Positions 8,880-16,870 of a stretch of DNA of 64,000 bases are shown here, one piece after another. The stretch spans positions 84,610 through 148,609 of the forward strand of contig CAZWRV010000002.1 in the NCBI GenBank assembly GCA_964636325.1, written 5' to 3'. Below the pieces are notes generated by a model. The model ran no database searches. It saw only the letters and a program-made list of their open reading frames with translations, and was not told the origin of the DNA. Position numbers and translations under genes: made by a program. The stretch's first letter is position 1; every line of letters begins with the position of its first letter. This stretch comes from CAZWRV01 sp964636325 (GTDB lineage: Bacteria; Verrucomicrobiota; Lentisphaeria; Victivallales; GWF2-50-93).

Positions 8880-11800
8880 ATGAAATCTGGATTGGTTACT
8901 GCCGCTCTCGCAACCGCCATGGCCGCGGCCGCCGGTGAACTGTGCGCCGCCGGCGGGAAGCTCGACGGCTCATATCTCCACAACGTAACGATGAAGGTGG
9001 AAACCGCTCATCTCGACTGGGCAAAACCGCTTGCCGGGGGGCCCGTGAAGGCGTTGCTGCTCTCGCCCAGGAACCTCGCGGCCCGCGAGATCGTCGAGCT
9101 GGCGCAGAGGCTCGACCTCGACTTCGAGGCGTTCCTGAGCTTCCGAGCCTGCGCACCGATCGCCATGGACGACATCTACGAGGGCGCCGTGACCGGAACC
9201 AGCACCGCCGAGAAGGAGGCGGAGATACTGCGCAAGGTCGAAGGGAAATACGATGTGATCGTCCTCGGCAACTGCGACCTGAACATGCTGCCGCCGGAGG
9301 CGAAATATCGAATCCTCGTCCAGGTCGCCGAAGGCGCCGGCCTGGTAATAGTCCACGCGGGACAGATTCCATACAAGAAGCTTTTCGCGCAGCCGATGAA
9401 GGACGCTCCATCATCGATACTTGAGATGGCGAATCAGGAAGGACTCCCAGAGAAGGCGAGAGCCGTTCCCGCGGACAAGCTTCTGCAGTGCTTCCAGTTC
9501 GGCAAGGGGAGGATTGCCAGGATAGACTACCAGACGGCCCATGGCGCGCACTGGGGAGGGCTGAGCCTGTCGCCGCTCGGTCCATTCAACGAATACTGGA
9601 TGTCGCGATACGAGAACTGCATGGCCTTCGTCGCCCGTTCTGTCCTGTGGGCGTCCGGCCGGGAGACAGCCATGCAAATTGTCAAGGGCCCCTCGGACTC
9701 CTCCAAGGAGCTTGACGCCGCGGATCTAGCAAATACGGAGCAGGCCTTCAAGATCAAGGGGGCGGATGGCGCCGACGGGAAGTTGCTGCTGAGAATCCGC
9801 GACGAATGGAACACCGTGGAAGGATCATGGGAACTTCCGGTCGAATTCGAAGGGGAAGCGGCGTCGGTCGGATTCACACCGCCCTTCCTCAAGGCAGGCA
9901 CGCATTTCCTTGATGCGCGTCTCCTCTCCGGCAACGGGGTCGAAGACTTCGGCTACAGGGTAGTGAAGGTGGCCTCTCCGGTCGGAAGCTTCACTTTGTC
10001 GCCCGCCAAGGAGTCCTTTGAAAAGGGCGAAAAGGTCGGAGCGAAGATAATTCTCGAGAAGCCGTTGCCGAAAGATGCGAAAATCGCAGTGTCGCTGGCA
10101 GACTCCCCATATAAGCGTGTCTGGGCGAAACGGGAAATTGTCCTGAAAGGCGGACAGTCGGAGGCAGCCGTCGAACTCGATGTTCCTCCGCTTCCGACCA
10201 TCGCCGGCTACCTGCAGGCCGAAATATCATCTGACGATAAAATCCTCGCTAAAGCGACGGCGCTATTGTTCTTCCCCGAACGCTCGATCGGGCTTTTCCC
10301 TACGATCGGATGGGACAGCATATCCGAGATACTTTCCCCGATGGTCGCCAGCCGGATCGTGGAGGATCTCGGCTGGCGCCAGGGTCTCTCGCATCCCTCC
10401 CCCGGGGCGGGGAACGCCCGCGCCGCAGCCGTATTCGATCAGCGGTTCGTCCCCTATATGACCAGGATAATGCTGAGCGCATACCCGGACAAGCCAAACT
10501 GGACGAAGGGCGCCTGGTTCTTCCCCATCCAGGAAAAGAAGCAGGAAATCGAGGCGCTCGCCGGCGACGAGTCCATCTACAATCCTGCGGCCCAGGCCAT
10601 CGGCAAGGCCTGCTTCATGCAGAGGCTTGACAAACTCCCGCCGCTCGGACCTGCGATCTATAGTCTCGGCGACGAGAATTTCTTCTCCTACGACATAGGC
10701 TATTCGCCGTCGGAGGAGAAGGAATACAGACGCTTCCTCGAAAAACGTTATGGAAAGATAGAGATACTGAACCGCGAGCGGGGGACGAATTTCCCATCGT
10801 TCTCGGAAGTCCAGCACCAGACCGAGAAGGAGATGAAGGAGGCCGGCCGCTACGCCGCCTGGTTCGACCACGGAGCCTTCGTCGAGAAGGAATACGCCGA
10901 CACTCACCACCTGCTCTCCAAGTGGATCAAGGAGGCCGACCCCCACGCGCTTGTCGGCGCGGAAGGATCTGTCCCGGGCGATCTCGAAGTGACTATCGAC
11001 GGGCTCGAATTCTGGGGGCCATACAGCGATCCGGTCATGGACGAGGTGCTAAGGAGCATCGGCGGAGACCGAGTCCGCACGCTCTGGTGGGGGGGGTATG
11101 TCGGGAGCCATGGAGGGCGCAGCGGCTATCCTATTCCCCTATGGGGCCCACTGCTTGCGGGCACCGTCAACGGCAGTTCGTGGTTCTCCACCGGTGTGAG
11201 CGCCGAGGGCTTGCTCGCCGCAGATTTATCGTATCCTTCTTTCGTCGAAGAGCTTAAGCCACGGCTGATGCGCCTCCAGAACGGCCTGGCGCAACTGCTC
11301 ATTGCGACCCCCATGAAAAAGGACGGGGTAGGCATCCGATGGTGCCACATGAGCTCCCGCGCGCCCCTCCTGGACCAGCGCTTTGTCAGCCCGCTCGACT
11401 CGGCAGGCTGCATAAAGGACTTCTGCTACCATAACGGGATCGCCTTCGATTTTGTCACACCCTCCGGAATCAAGGCGGGCGCCCTGAAAGACCTGAAGAT
11501 TTTCTTCCTCTGCGGCGCATCGGTGATAGACGACGGAGAGGCCGAGGCGCTGCGCTCCTTCGTAAAAGATGGAGGAATACTCGTAGCCGACATCAATCCC
11601 GGCATCCTCAACGGCTTCGGACGCCCTGTGGAAAAAGCCCAGCTCGCGGACATCCTTCCGACCGAACCGCTCTCAAAAAAGGTGAAGCCGGAGCTTAAAC
11701 CGTTCGCGGTGTCGGGGAAGATACGCGACGTCGAGTTGAAGCTTGCGGCCGACAAGGCGTTTACGTCCGCGGAATCGCCGGTGTTCCAGCTGAAGCAGTC

Positions 11801-12464
11801 AGGATCCGGGATCGCGTGCCTGCTGAACTTTGCCATGAGTTCCGCGCGGGGCACGGCGTCTCCGGAGACGCCGTTCGACAAGTTCCTTGGCGGGCTTCTC
11901 GCCGCGGCAGGCGTAAATATCCATATCGCCGTGGAGGGACTGAACAACGATCGGCTAATGGTCCGCCTGCGCGAAGCCCCGGACGGCGTCGTACTCGGCC
12001 TGATGACAGACGTCAAGGATGTCGGAAAAGAGTTCAAAATAAGCCTGCCTAGGGAATATGCGGCCTACCGCGCCGACGGGGGATATCTTTCAACGGGCAG
12101 CGCCATCACAGACACCCTCGACGAGCCTTTCAAGCTCTATTTCCTTTCCGAAAAGAAGATGGATGCGCCCAAGCTTGCCCTCAGCGCCTCTAAGGTCGGA
12201 CTCGGCGGCGAACTGGCTCTCGACCTCTCATGCCTGGTTCAGGGCGGCATCTACCGCCTCGAGATCATGCGTCCTGACGGCAGGCCGGACAGGCTTGCGA
12301 CCAAGGTACTGGCGCTGGACGGGAAAAAGAAGACCGAGCCTGTCCGCTTCGCGTTCAACGCCGAAGCGGGAACTTACACGTTGAAGCTGACCGATGTCCG
12401 CACCGGGCTTTCCAGCGAGGAGGACGTCAAGGTCGGATCAAAACGGGGGTGGAGCCTGTTCTGA
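8880..12464 (+). CDS. Large secreted beta-galactosidase-like (GH42-like) protein
   Basis: The product is about 1194 residues. ATG 8880 is preceded by an excellent Shine-Dalgarno (AGGAGG, 5-base spacing) and starts a signal peptide ending near ELCAAGG. Residues ~30-200 look like a glutamine-amidotransferase-like/ThuA-like fold (VKALLLSPRN; YDVIVLGNCDLNML). The central part has GH42-type barrel features, including YSLGDENFFSYD, where Glu is a candidate acid/base, and a later LWWGGYVGSHGG. A further Rossmann-like trimerisation domain (FFLCGASVIDDGEAEALRSFV) follows, then beta-rich C-terminal domains. The whole resembles extended, exported GH42 relatives seen in PVC bacteria. The activity is inferred only from these motifs; the substrate is unknown. 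Confidence 0.7.
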   Translation: MKSGLVTAALATAMAAAAGELCAAGGKLDGSYLHNVTMKVETAHLDWAKPLAGGPVKALLLSPRNLAAREIVELAQRLDLDFEAFLSFRACAPIAMDDIYEGAVTGTSTAEKEAEILRKVEGKYDVIVLGNCDLNMLPPEAKYRILVQVAEGAGLVIVHAGQIPYKKLFAQPMKDAPSSILEMANQEGLPEKARAVPADKLLQCFQFGKGRIARIDYQTAHGAHWGGLSLSPLGPFNEYWMSRYENCMAFVARSVLWASGRETAMQIVKGPSDSSKELDAADLANTEQAFKIKGADGADGKLLLRIRDEWNTVEGSWELPVEFEGEAASVGFTPPFLKAGTHFLDARLLSGNGVEDFGYRVVKVASPVGSFTLSPAKESFEKGEKVGAKIILEKPLPKDAKIAVSLADSPYKRVWAKREIVLKGGQSEAAVELDVPPLPTIAGYLQAEISSDDKILAKATALLFFPERSIGLFPTIGWDSISEILSPMVASRIVEDLGWRQGLSHPSPGAGNARAAAVFDQRFVPYMTRIMLSAYPDKPNWTKGAWFFPIQEKKQEIEALAGDESIYNPAAQAIGKACFMQRLDKLPPLGPAIYSLGDENFFSYDIGYSPSEEKEYRRFLEKRYGKIEILNRERGTNFPSFSEVQHQTEKEMKEAGRYAAWFDHGAFVEKEYADTHHLLSKWIKEADPHALVGAEGSVPGDLEVTIDGLEFWGPYSDPVMDEVLRSIGGDRVRTLWWGGYVGSHGGRSGYPIPLWGPLLAGTVNGSSWFSTGVSAEGLLAADLSYPSFVEELKPRLMRLQNGLAQLLIATPMKKDGVGIRWCHMSSRAPLLDQRFVSPLDSAGCIKDFCYHNGIAFDFVTPSGIKAGALKDLKIFFLCGASVIDDGEAEALRSFVKDGGILVADINPGILNGFGRPVEKAQLADILPTEPLSKKVKPELKPFAVSGKIRDVELKLAADKAFTSAESPVFQLKQSGSGIACLLNFAMSSARGTASPETPFDKFLGGLLAAAGVNIHIAVEGLNNDRLMVRLREAPDGVVLGLMTDVKDVGKEFKISLPREYAAYRADGGYLSTGSAITDTLDEPFKLYFLSEKKMDAPKLALSASKVGLGGELALDLSCLVQGGIYRLEIMRPDGRPDRLATKVLALDGKKKTEPVRFAFNAEAGTYTLKLTDVRTGLSSEEDVKVGSKRGWSLF

Positions 12465-12500
12465 GGCGGCAAGGCCGCAGTAAAATCACAAGGATCAAAT

Positions 12501-12592
12501 TCTAAGGCGGGCTTCGCCCGCAACCCAAAATTCAATGAATTCCATAGACACATGCACGCTTTTGCGCTAGAACTTTTTGAGAAAGTATCCTA
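12501..12592 (+). repeat. ~92-bp interspersed repeat (copy 1 of 2), partner at 32372-32463 inverted
   Basis: This segment starts with a GCGGGC-ttc-GCCCGC hairpin and runs to GTATCCTA. It is nearly identical (by eye ~5 differences in 90) to the reverse complement of 32372-32463. Neither copy is coding, so the element appears recently mobile or under conservation. The hairpin could terminate transcription of the gene ending at 12464. Confidence 0.8.
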
Positions 12593-12606
12593 AATCACAA
12601 GTAATA

Positions 12607-12703
12607 GCCAAAATACAAATTCCAGACACCACGATTCATAACTTGGATTTTGAAATTTTGGAATTGAGATTTATCTGGAATTTGTGATTTGGTATTTGCA
12701 CAC
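12607..12703. repeat. AT-rich inverted repeat
   Basis: CAAATTCCAGA near 12615 pairs perfectly with TCTGGAATTTG near 12673, within an AT-rich stretch that fills the gap before the gene at 12727. The composition contrasts sharply with the GC-rich genes on both sides. Confidence 0.55.
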
Positions 12704-12726
12704 GCATGGAGAATGAAAGGCTGAAT

Positions 12727-13902
12727 ATGAGGTTTTGTTTCACCGGATTGTCGCTTGCTCTGATCGCCGCGTTTTCTGCAGCCGCGTCAGACGTCTCGAT
12801 CACAAGATCGGACTCGGAGGACAAGCAGCGTGGCGGGGGGCTGTGGCGGAAGCGCGTCACGGCGCTAGTCGACAGCGCGGTCATCACCTACGAGGGAGTC
12901 CATAAGGAAGGCTCGGCTGCGCTGATTCAGGAGAAATACGGCGACCGCCGCTTCGGGCTGGCTTGGCCCAGGGAGAAAGGCTGGAACTGGAGCCTCGAAT
13001 CATTCCTGGACGTCATGGTCTCCTGCGGAGGTAAGACTTATGACGGAACCGGCTTGAGGGTGCTTGAGGACTGCAGGACGCTGGAGGAGGGGGGCAGGGC
13101 GATGGCCGAATACGTCTGGCTTCTCGCCGAGCCGCCGGCCGGCGGAGCCGGAGACGTCCCCAGGCTGACGATACGGATGCTCCATGACCCGGCCTGGAAG
13201 GAATGGCTCTTCGCAAGGATAAGCGCCGAAGGCGGCGACGCGTCTCTTGCCCAGATCAAGCTCTGCTGCTACCCGTCGTGCAGTTCCGGCCCTCCGGAAC
13301 GCGAGCGCTGGATACTCGTCCCCGGAGGAGACCTGAAGATGGGCGGTCAGCCGCAGGTTATTCCCATCGATGGCGGCGGTATCGCCTACTACAACAAATA
13401 TCAGCAGACACGCGACGGCTGCTTCCTGGTCTTCCAGCCGAAGGACGTAGCGGACGTGAAGGTCGCCGGGACTTACGGGGTCGGGACATCAATCACCTTG
13501 AAGCCCGGCACCGGGTCTGCGGCACTGGCCCTCGGTTATTTTATCGACACTCCGGCGGAGAACGCCGGACGGATGTTCATCGCCGAGACGCTTTCGCAGG
13601 TCGCGGCGCAGCTTGGCCGAATCGAATGGACGCCGAATCTTCCGCTTGCCGAGTTCGACGCTGCGATCGCACGGACCGGGAGGATGCTCGAATCTTCATC
13701 GCCATGGCCGGAATGCGTCATACATGCCGACGAAGCAACTGCAGCCGCGCGCAAGGCGGCCGCAGGACGCTTCACCGAGATCAGGAAAGCATACGACAAG
13801 GCAAAGGCTGAAAAATCGCTCGACGGACTTCTTGCGGCGGTGCGCGATGCCGCAGCGCTGAGAAAGCAGACCGCCGAGGGCGCCCTCAAACTCATCGAAT
13901 GA
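12727..13902 (+). CDS. Secreted protein of unknown function
   Basis: The product has 391 residues. ATG 12727 has AAAGG six bases upstream and opens a typical signal peptide (MRFCFTGLSLALIAAFSAAA, cleavage after SAAAS). The mature part is rich in Trp and Gly. It contains a CC pair in KLCCYPSC and ends in an Ala/Lys-rich helical tail of ~60 residues that may be coiled. No known family is evident to me. It is the last plus-strand gene of the glycan island, before a bidirectional terminator, and is probably co-functional with the secreted hydrolases upstream. Confidence 0.75.
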   Translation: MRFCFTGLSLALIAAFSAAASDVSITRSDSEDKQRGGGLWRKRVTALVDSAVITYEGVHKEGSAALIQEKYGDRRFGLAWPREKGWNWSLESFLDVMVSCGGKTYDGTGLRVLEDCRTLEEGGRAMAEYVWLLAEPPAGGAGDVPRLTIRMLHDPAWKEWLFARISAEGGDASLAQIKLCCYPSCSSGPPERERWILVPGGDLKMGGQPQVIPIDGGGIAYYNKYQQTRDGCFLVFQPKDVADVKVAGTYGVGTSITLKPGTGSAALALGYFIDTPAENAGRMFIAETLSQVAAQLGRIEWTPNLPLAEFDAAIARTGRMLESSSPWPECVIHADEATAAARKAAAGRFTEIRKAYDKAKAEKSLDGLLAAVRDAAALRKQTAEGALKLIE

Positions 13903-13909
13903 AATCCGG

Positions 13910-13942
13910 ATAAAATCTGCCTCGTCAGATTTTATTGTTATT
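13910..13942 (+). terminator. Terminator-like hairpin
   Basis: A perfect 10-bp stem, ATAAAATCTG/CAGATTTTAT, with a 6-base loop is followed by TGTTATT. It begins eight bases after the stop codon of the secreted protein gene. Confidence 0.7.
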
Positions 13943-13990
13943 CAATATTTTGCGGGGCAAAATTTTGAACCGGGATGAGTTCCGGTTAAG

Positions 13991-14014
13991 CAGGGACTGG
14001 CTTTAGCCTGTCCC
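13991..14014. repeat. Hairpin repeat GGGAC-TGGCTTTAGCC-TGTCCC (copy 1 of 2)
   Basis: The sequence folds as GGGAC/GTCCC with inner GGCT/AGCC. A close copy stands at 49923-49945, upstream of pyrG, reading GGGGCTGGATTTAGCCTGTC. Confidence 0.55.
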
Positions 14015-14019
14015 GTAAT

Positions 14020-14062
14020 GGTAAATATTCAGCGAACTACGCCCTTTCGCTGAATATTTACC
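14020..14062. terminator. Bidirectional terminator between convergent genes
   Basis: A perfect 17-bp inverted repeat (GGTAAATATTCAGCGAA and its complement) with a 9-base loop lies between the convergent secreted-protein gene and the GH94 gene. The position and strength fit a shared, two-way terminator. Confidence 0.75.
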
Positions 14063-14090
14063 TAATTCTGCAGGCTTCCGCCTTGATCAT

Positions 14091-16463
14091 TTAACTGCGC
14101 CGGGGCTTTTTCAGGGTGGCTAGCGCTCTTACAGCTTTTTGCTTTGAGGGGGGGATTAGCTTGCCTTCAATCTCCTTGCCGTCGAGAACCAGGTTCAAGT
14201 CGCCGCAGTTGAGGCCGTCAGGATTCCTCACCGTGATGTCGTAGCGTGTTCCGCGCCAGATACGGCGTATTCTGTATTCCTTCCAATGCGCCGGGATGCA
14301 AGGATTAATCAACAGCCCGTCCAATGTCGGGCGGATTCCGAGAATGTATTCCGTCCCGATTATATACATCCATGATGCGCCGCCGGTGAGCCATGAGAGC
14401 TGCCCTGTTCCTGCGCGCTCGTGGTCGGGGCCGTATATCCACGACGTGAAGGCATATGGTTCGTTCGAATACAGTTCAGGATTTCGCTTTGAAAGGTTGG
14501 GCGGGAGTATCTGCGAATAGTATTCCCAGGCGCGTTCGCCGCGGCCGAGCATTGTCTCCGCCATCGCCGCCCATGTGTTCGCATGGAGGAATACGCCGCC
14601 GTTCTCGCCGGCGCCGGGGGTGTTTGTCGGAACTCGCGTCCTGCCGTCGGGCATAGTCCAGAAAGCCGGGGCGAAGATGCGGAGGCCGTAATGGGTGTTG
14701 AGCCTTTCATGGACGGAATCCATCGCCCTTATAGTGCGGCTCCGGTCAAGCGTTCCGGCTATCACCGCCCAGGACTGAGTGTTGAGGAATATCTGCGCGT
14801 CCTTGTTCTTTTTAGAGCCCATGACAAGGCCGTCGCCGAGCAGCCGGCGGTACCAGGCGCCGTCCCAGCACTTTTCCGATTCAAGGACACTTGTGAAGCG
14901 TCGGCTTGCCCGCCTGAGGAACTCTATTTCCTTTCGGCGGCGGAGCCTTTCCGCGATTTCGACTAGGAGCTTCGCCGCATAGATGAACTGCTGGGCCACC
15001 ATTACGCTCTGGCAGCCGCGGTATGCGACCGTGAATATCTGGAGGAAGTCGTTCCAGTCGCAGTCGAAAAGCTTGGGAAGGCCGTCTTTTCCGGTGTTCT
15101 CAGCGATGAAGCGGAGGCTCCTGAAAAGATGTTCGAAGACAGTGCCACGGCCTTTGTCGAGATACGGCAGCTCCTTCTCGAGGAAGGCCATGTCGCCGGT
15201 CTCGGAAAGGTATTCGTAGACGGTGAAGACGCCCCAGACGGCGGCGTCGCTGCGGATGTGGTGTTCCATGTCCGGTTTCATTGTCTCCGGATTGACGCCT
15301 GTGGCGCAGTGGCCGTCGGCATACATCGTCTGAAGGATGCGCTCGATGCGCTCTTTCGCTTCGTCGCGGAAGAGGAGGGCGGCCGGCATCGCGTCCTGCA
15401 TCGAGTCGCGGTATCGTAGCGCTCCGGCACCGCCTGTGTGGCGGGTCGAAATCGAACGCCCGAGGCGGAAGGTGACCCGCGAATTGTATGGGAACCAGCT
15501 GTTTATCATGCTGTCCAGCGAATCGTCAGGAGTATTGACCTGGAGGCCTGAGAGAGAAATCTCCCACCATTTGCGGATCGCCTCCTTCGCCCGTGCCACG
15601 TCCTCGGCGGTCCTGTATTTCCTCAGCAGACGCGCGCTTTCCCTGAAGCGGTCGCTTACTGCGTAGCGATAAAGGACGCAGCGGCTTGCGCCCGGCTTCA
15701 AGGTGATTTCGCTCTGCAGGGCTCCGCAGGCGTAGCGTCCTCCGTCGGGGACGTCGGAATTGGAAAGCCGTCCCTCAAGGCCGATCGGATTGGCCTCGGT
15801 CCGTCCGAAGCCTAGGAACTTGTCGCGGTCGATCTCGCATGCGCGGACCGGTTCGGTGCATGAGAATATGCATTCGCCCTCGAACATGCTCTCGAACGCG
15901 AAATATTTCGTTTTGACCCCGTTGACTTTCTTGTCGAACCATAGCCGCCACTGGTTGCCGCAGACGAGATATGCCAGCGTGTCCTTCATATATCCGTGCA
16001 GCGCGAATTCGATGTAGCTAGTCAGCTTCAGGCGTTTTGGCGACGATGACATGTTGGTCAGCTGCACGGACCAGAGGATTATGTCGTCCTCCGGAGGGAT
16101 AAGAAGCGACATCTCGGCGCTAACACCGTTCTTTTCGGAGGAGAATGCGGTGTATCCCAGCCCATGGCGGCACTCGTAGCGGTCGAGAGGTGCGCAGGTC
16201 GGGCGGAATGTCGGATTCCAAGTCGAGCTGCCGTCCTGGATATAGAGGTAGAATCCCGGACTGTCGGCCGGCACGCCGTTGAACCGGTATCTCATGAGGC
16301 GTCCCTCGGAAGGCTCCTTGAAATATGCGAGACCGCCGCCGGACTGCGATACGAACGCTGTGAGGTTCCTGCCCATCAGGTAGTTGATCCACGGCGACGG
16401 GGTGTCCGGCCGGGCTATTGCATACTCGCGGGCCCTGTCGTCGAATCTTCCATATTTGTTCAT
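14091..16463 (-). CDS. GH94 glycoside phosphorylase (cellobiose/chitobiose phosphorylase-like)
   Basis: GH94 enzymes reversibly phosphorolyse beta-linked disaccharides to a sugar 1-phosphate plus the shortened sugar, saving ATP. The 790-residue protein has the beta-sandwich N-terminal domain (NYLMGRNLTAFVSQSGGGLAY, YRFNGVPADSPGFYLYI) and then the (alpha/alpha)6 barrel. The catalytic Asp is in the family motif DCDWNDF (Asp469). HIRSDAAVWG and TGGASWMYIIGTEYILGI are also family signatures. There is no signal peptide, so it is cytoplasmic. It is the last gene of a leftward group headed by an IclR regulator. The disaccharide specificity cannot be read from sequence alone. Confidence 0.92.
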   Translation of the reverse strand: MNKYGRFDDRAREYAIARPDTPSPWINYLMGRNLTAFVSQSGGGLAYFKEPSEGRLMRYRFNGVPADSPGFYLYIQDGSSTWNPTFRPTCAPLDRYECRHGLGYTAFSSEKNGVSAEMSLLIPPEDDIILWSVQLTNMSSSPKRLKLTSYIEFALHGYMKDTLAYLVCGNQWRLWFDKKVNGVKTKYFAFESMFEGECIFSCTEPVRACEIDRDKFLGFGRTEANPIGLEGRLSNSDVPDGGRYACGALQSEITLKPGASRCVLYRYAVSDRFRESARLLRKYRTAEDVARAKEAIRKWWEISLSGLQVNTPDDSLDSMINSWFPYNSRVTFRLGRSISTRHTGGAGALRYRDSMQDAMPAALLFRDEAKERIERILQTMYADGHCATGVNPETMKPDMEHHIRSDAAVWGVFTVYEYLSETGDMAFLEKELPYLDKGRGTVFEHLFRSLRFIAENTGKDGLPKLFDCDWNDFLQIFTVAYRGCQSVMVAQQFIYAAKLLVEIAERLRRRKEIEFLRRASRRFTSVLESEKCWDGAWYRRLLGDGLVMGSKKNKDAQIFLNTQSWAVIAGTLDRSRTIRAMDSVHERLNTHYGLRIFAPAFWTMPDGRTRVPTNTPGAGENGGVFLHANTWAAMAETMLGRGERAWEYYSQILPPNLSKRNPELYSNEPYAFTSWIYGPDHERAGTGQLSWLTGGASWMYIIGTEYILGIRPTLDGLLINPCIPAHWKEYRIRRIWRGTRYDITVRNPDGLNCGDLNLVLDGKEIEGKLIPPSKQKAVRALATLKKPRRS

Positions 16464-16578
16464 GCGGCTCCTCGATGTAAGCTTAAAACAATATAAGAAT
16501 TATATGCCGATCGCGGTCGAATGCAATCGGCTGCAGCCGTATTTCGCTCCCCCATCTCATCTGAAACTTGACTTCTTG

Positions 16579-16660
16579 GTCGCAAACTTTGTCGTCTTCC
16601 GGAGGGTTGAGCCGTGCTCAACCTCGGCTCCGACAAGCGTCGCCCTCCGTCGATAAAGCT
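16579..16660. repeat. Stem-loop repeat (copy 1), partner at 63841-63905
   Basis: The shared core is GTCGTCTTCCGGAGGGTTG, followed by nested inverted repeats TTGAGC/GCTCAA and GGAGGG/CCCTCC, then TCGA. The copy near the right end of the window keeps both stems but changes loop bases. A shorter copy begins at 16836. Confidence 0.65.
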
Positions 16661-16673
16661 TGAGCTGGGTAGC

Positions 16674-16692
16674 TTGCGCGCGCCGCGCGCAA
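16674..16692. repeat. GC-rich 19-bp palindrome (copy 2 of 3)
   Basis: TTGCGCGCGCCGCGCGCAA is the complement-centre version of the palindrome at 8735. Confidence 0.8.
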
Positions 16693-16731
16693 AGGGCGAA
16701 CTCCGCATACAAGGGCCGCCATGATCTGTTT

Positions 16732-16750
16732 TTGCGCGCGGCGCGCGCAA
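16732..16750. repeat. GC-rich 19-bp palindrome (copy 3 of 3)
   Basis: This is identical to the palindrome at 8735 and shares its AACTACT/AGTAGTT flank in inverted orientation. It lies 40 bases from copy 2, so the two could pair with one another. Confidence 0.8.
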
Positions 16751-16870
16751 ACTACTTGTTCCTGACGGTAAAAATGCGATGTTCGCAGATGGGCACTTAC
16801 TGAACTCGAACATCTTTGTCGCGAGCTTTGTCGGGAACCTTGTCGTCTTCTATGGGATTGAACCGGGCGC

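Larger units (their letters stand above)
16464..16870. other. 407-bp intergenic region packed with short repeats
   Basis: This gap between the GH94 and FAD-oxidoreductase genes holds no credible gene. It contains two GC palindromes (16674 and 16732), a stem-loop repeat at 16579-16660 and a partial copy of that repeat at 16836-16862. Confidence 0.7.
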
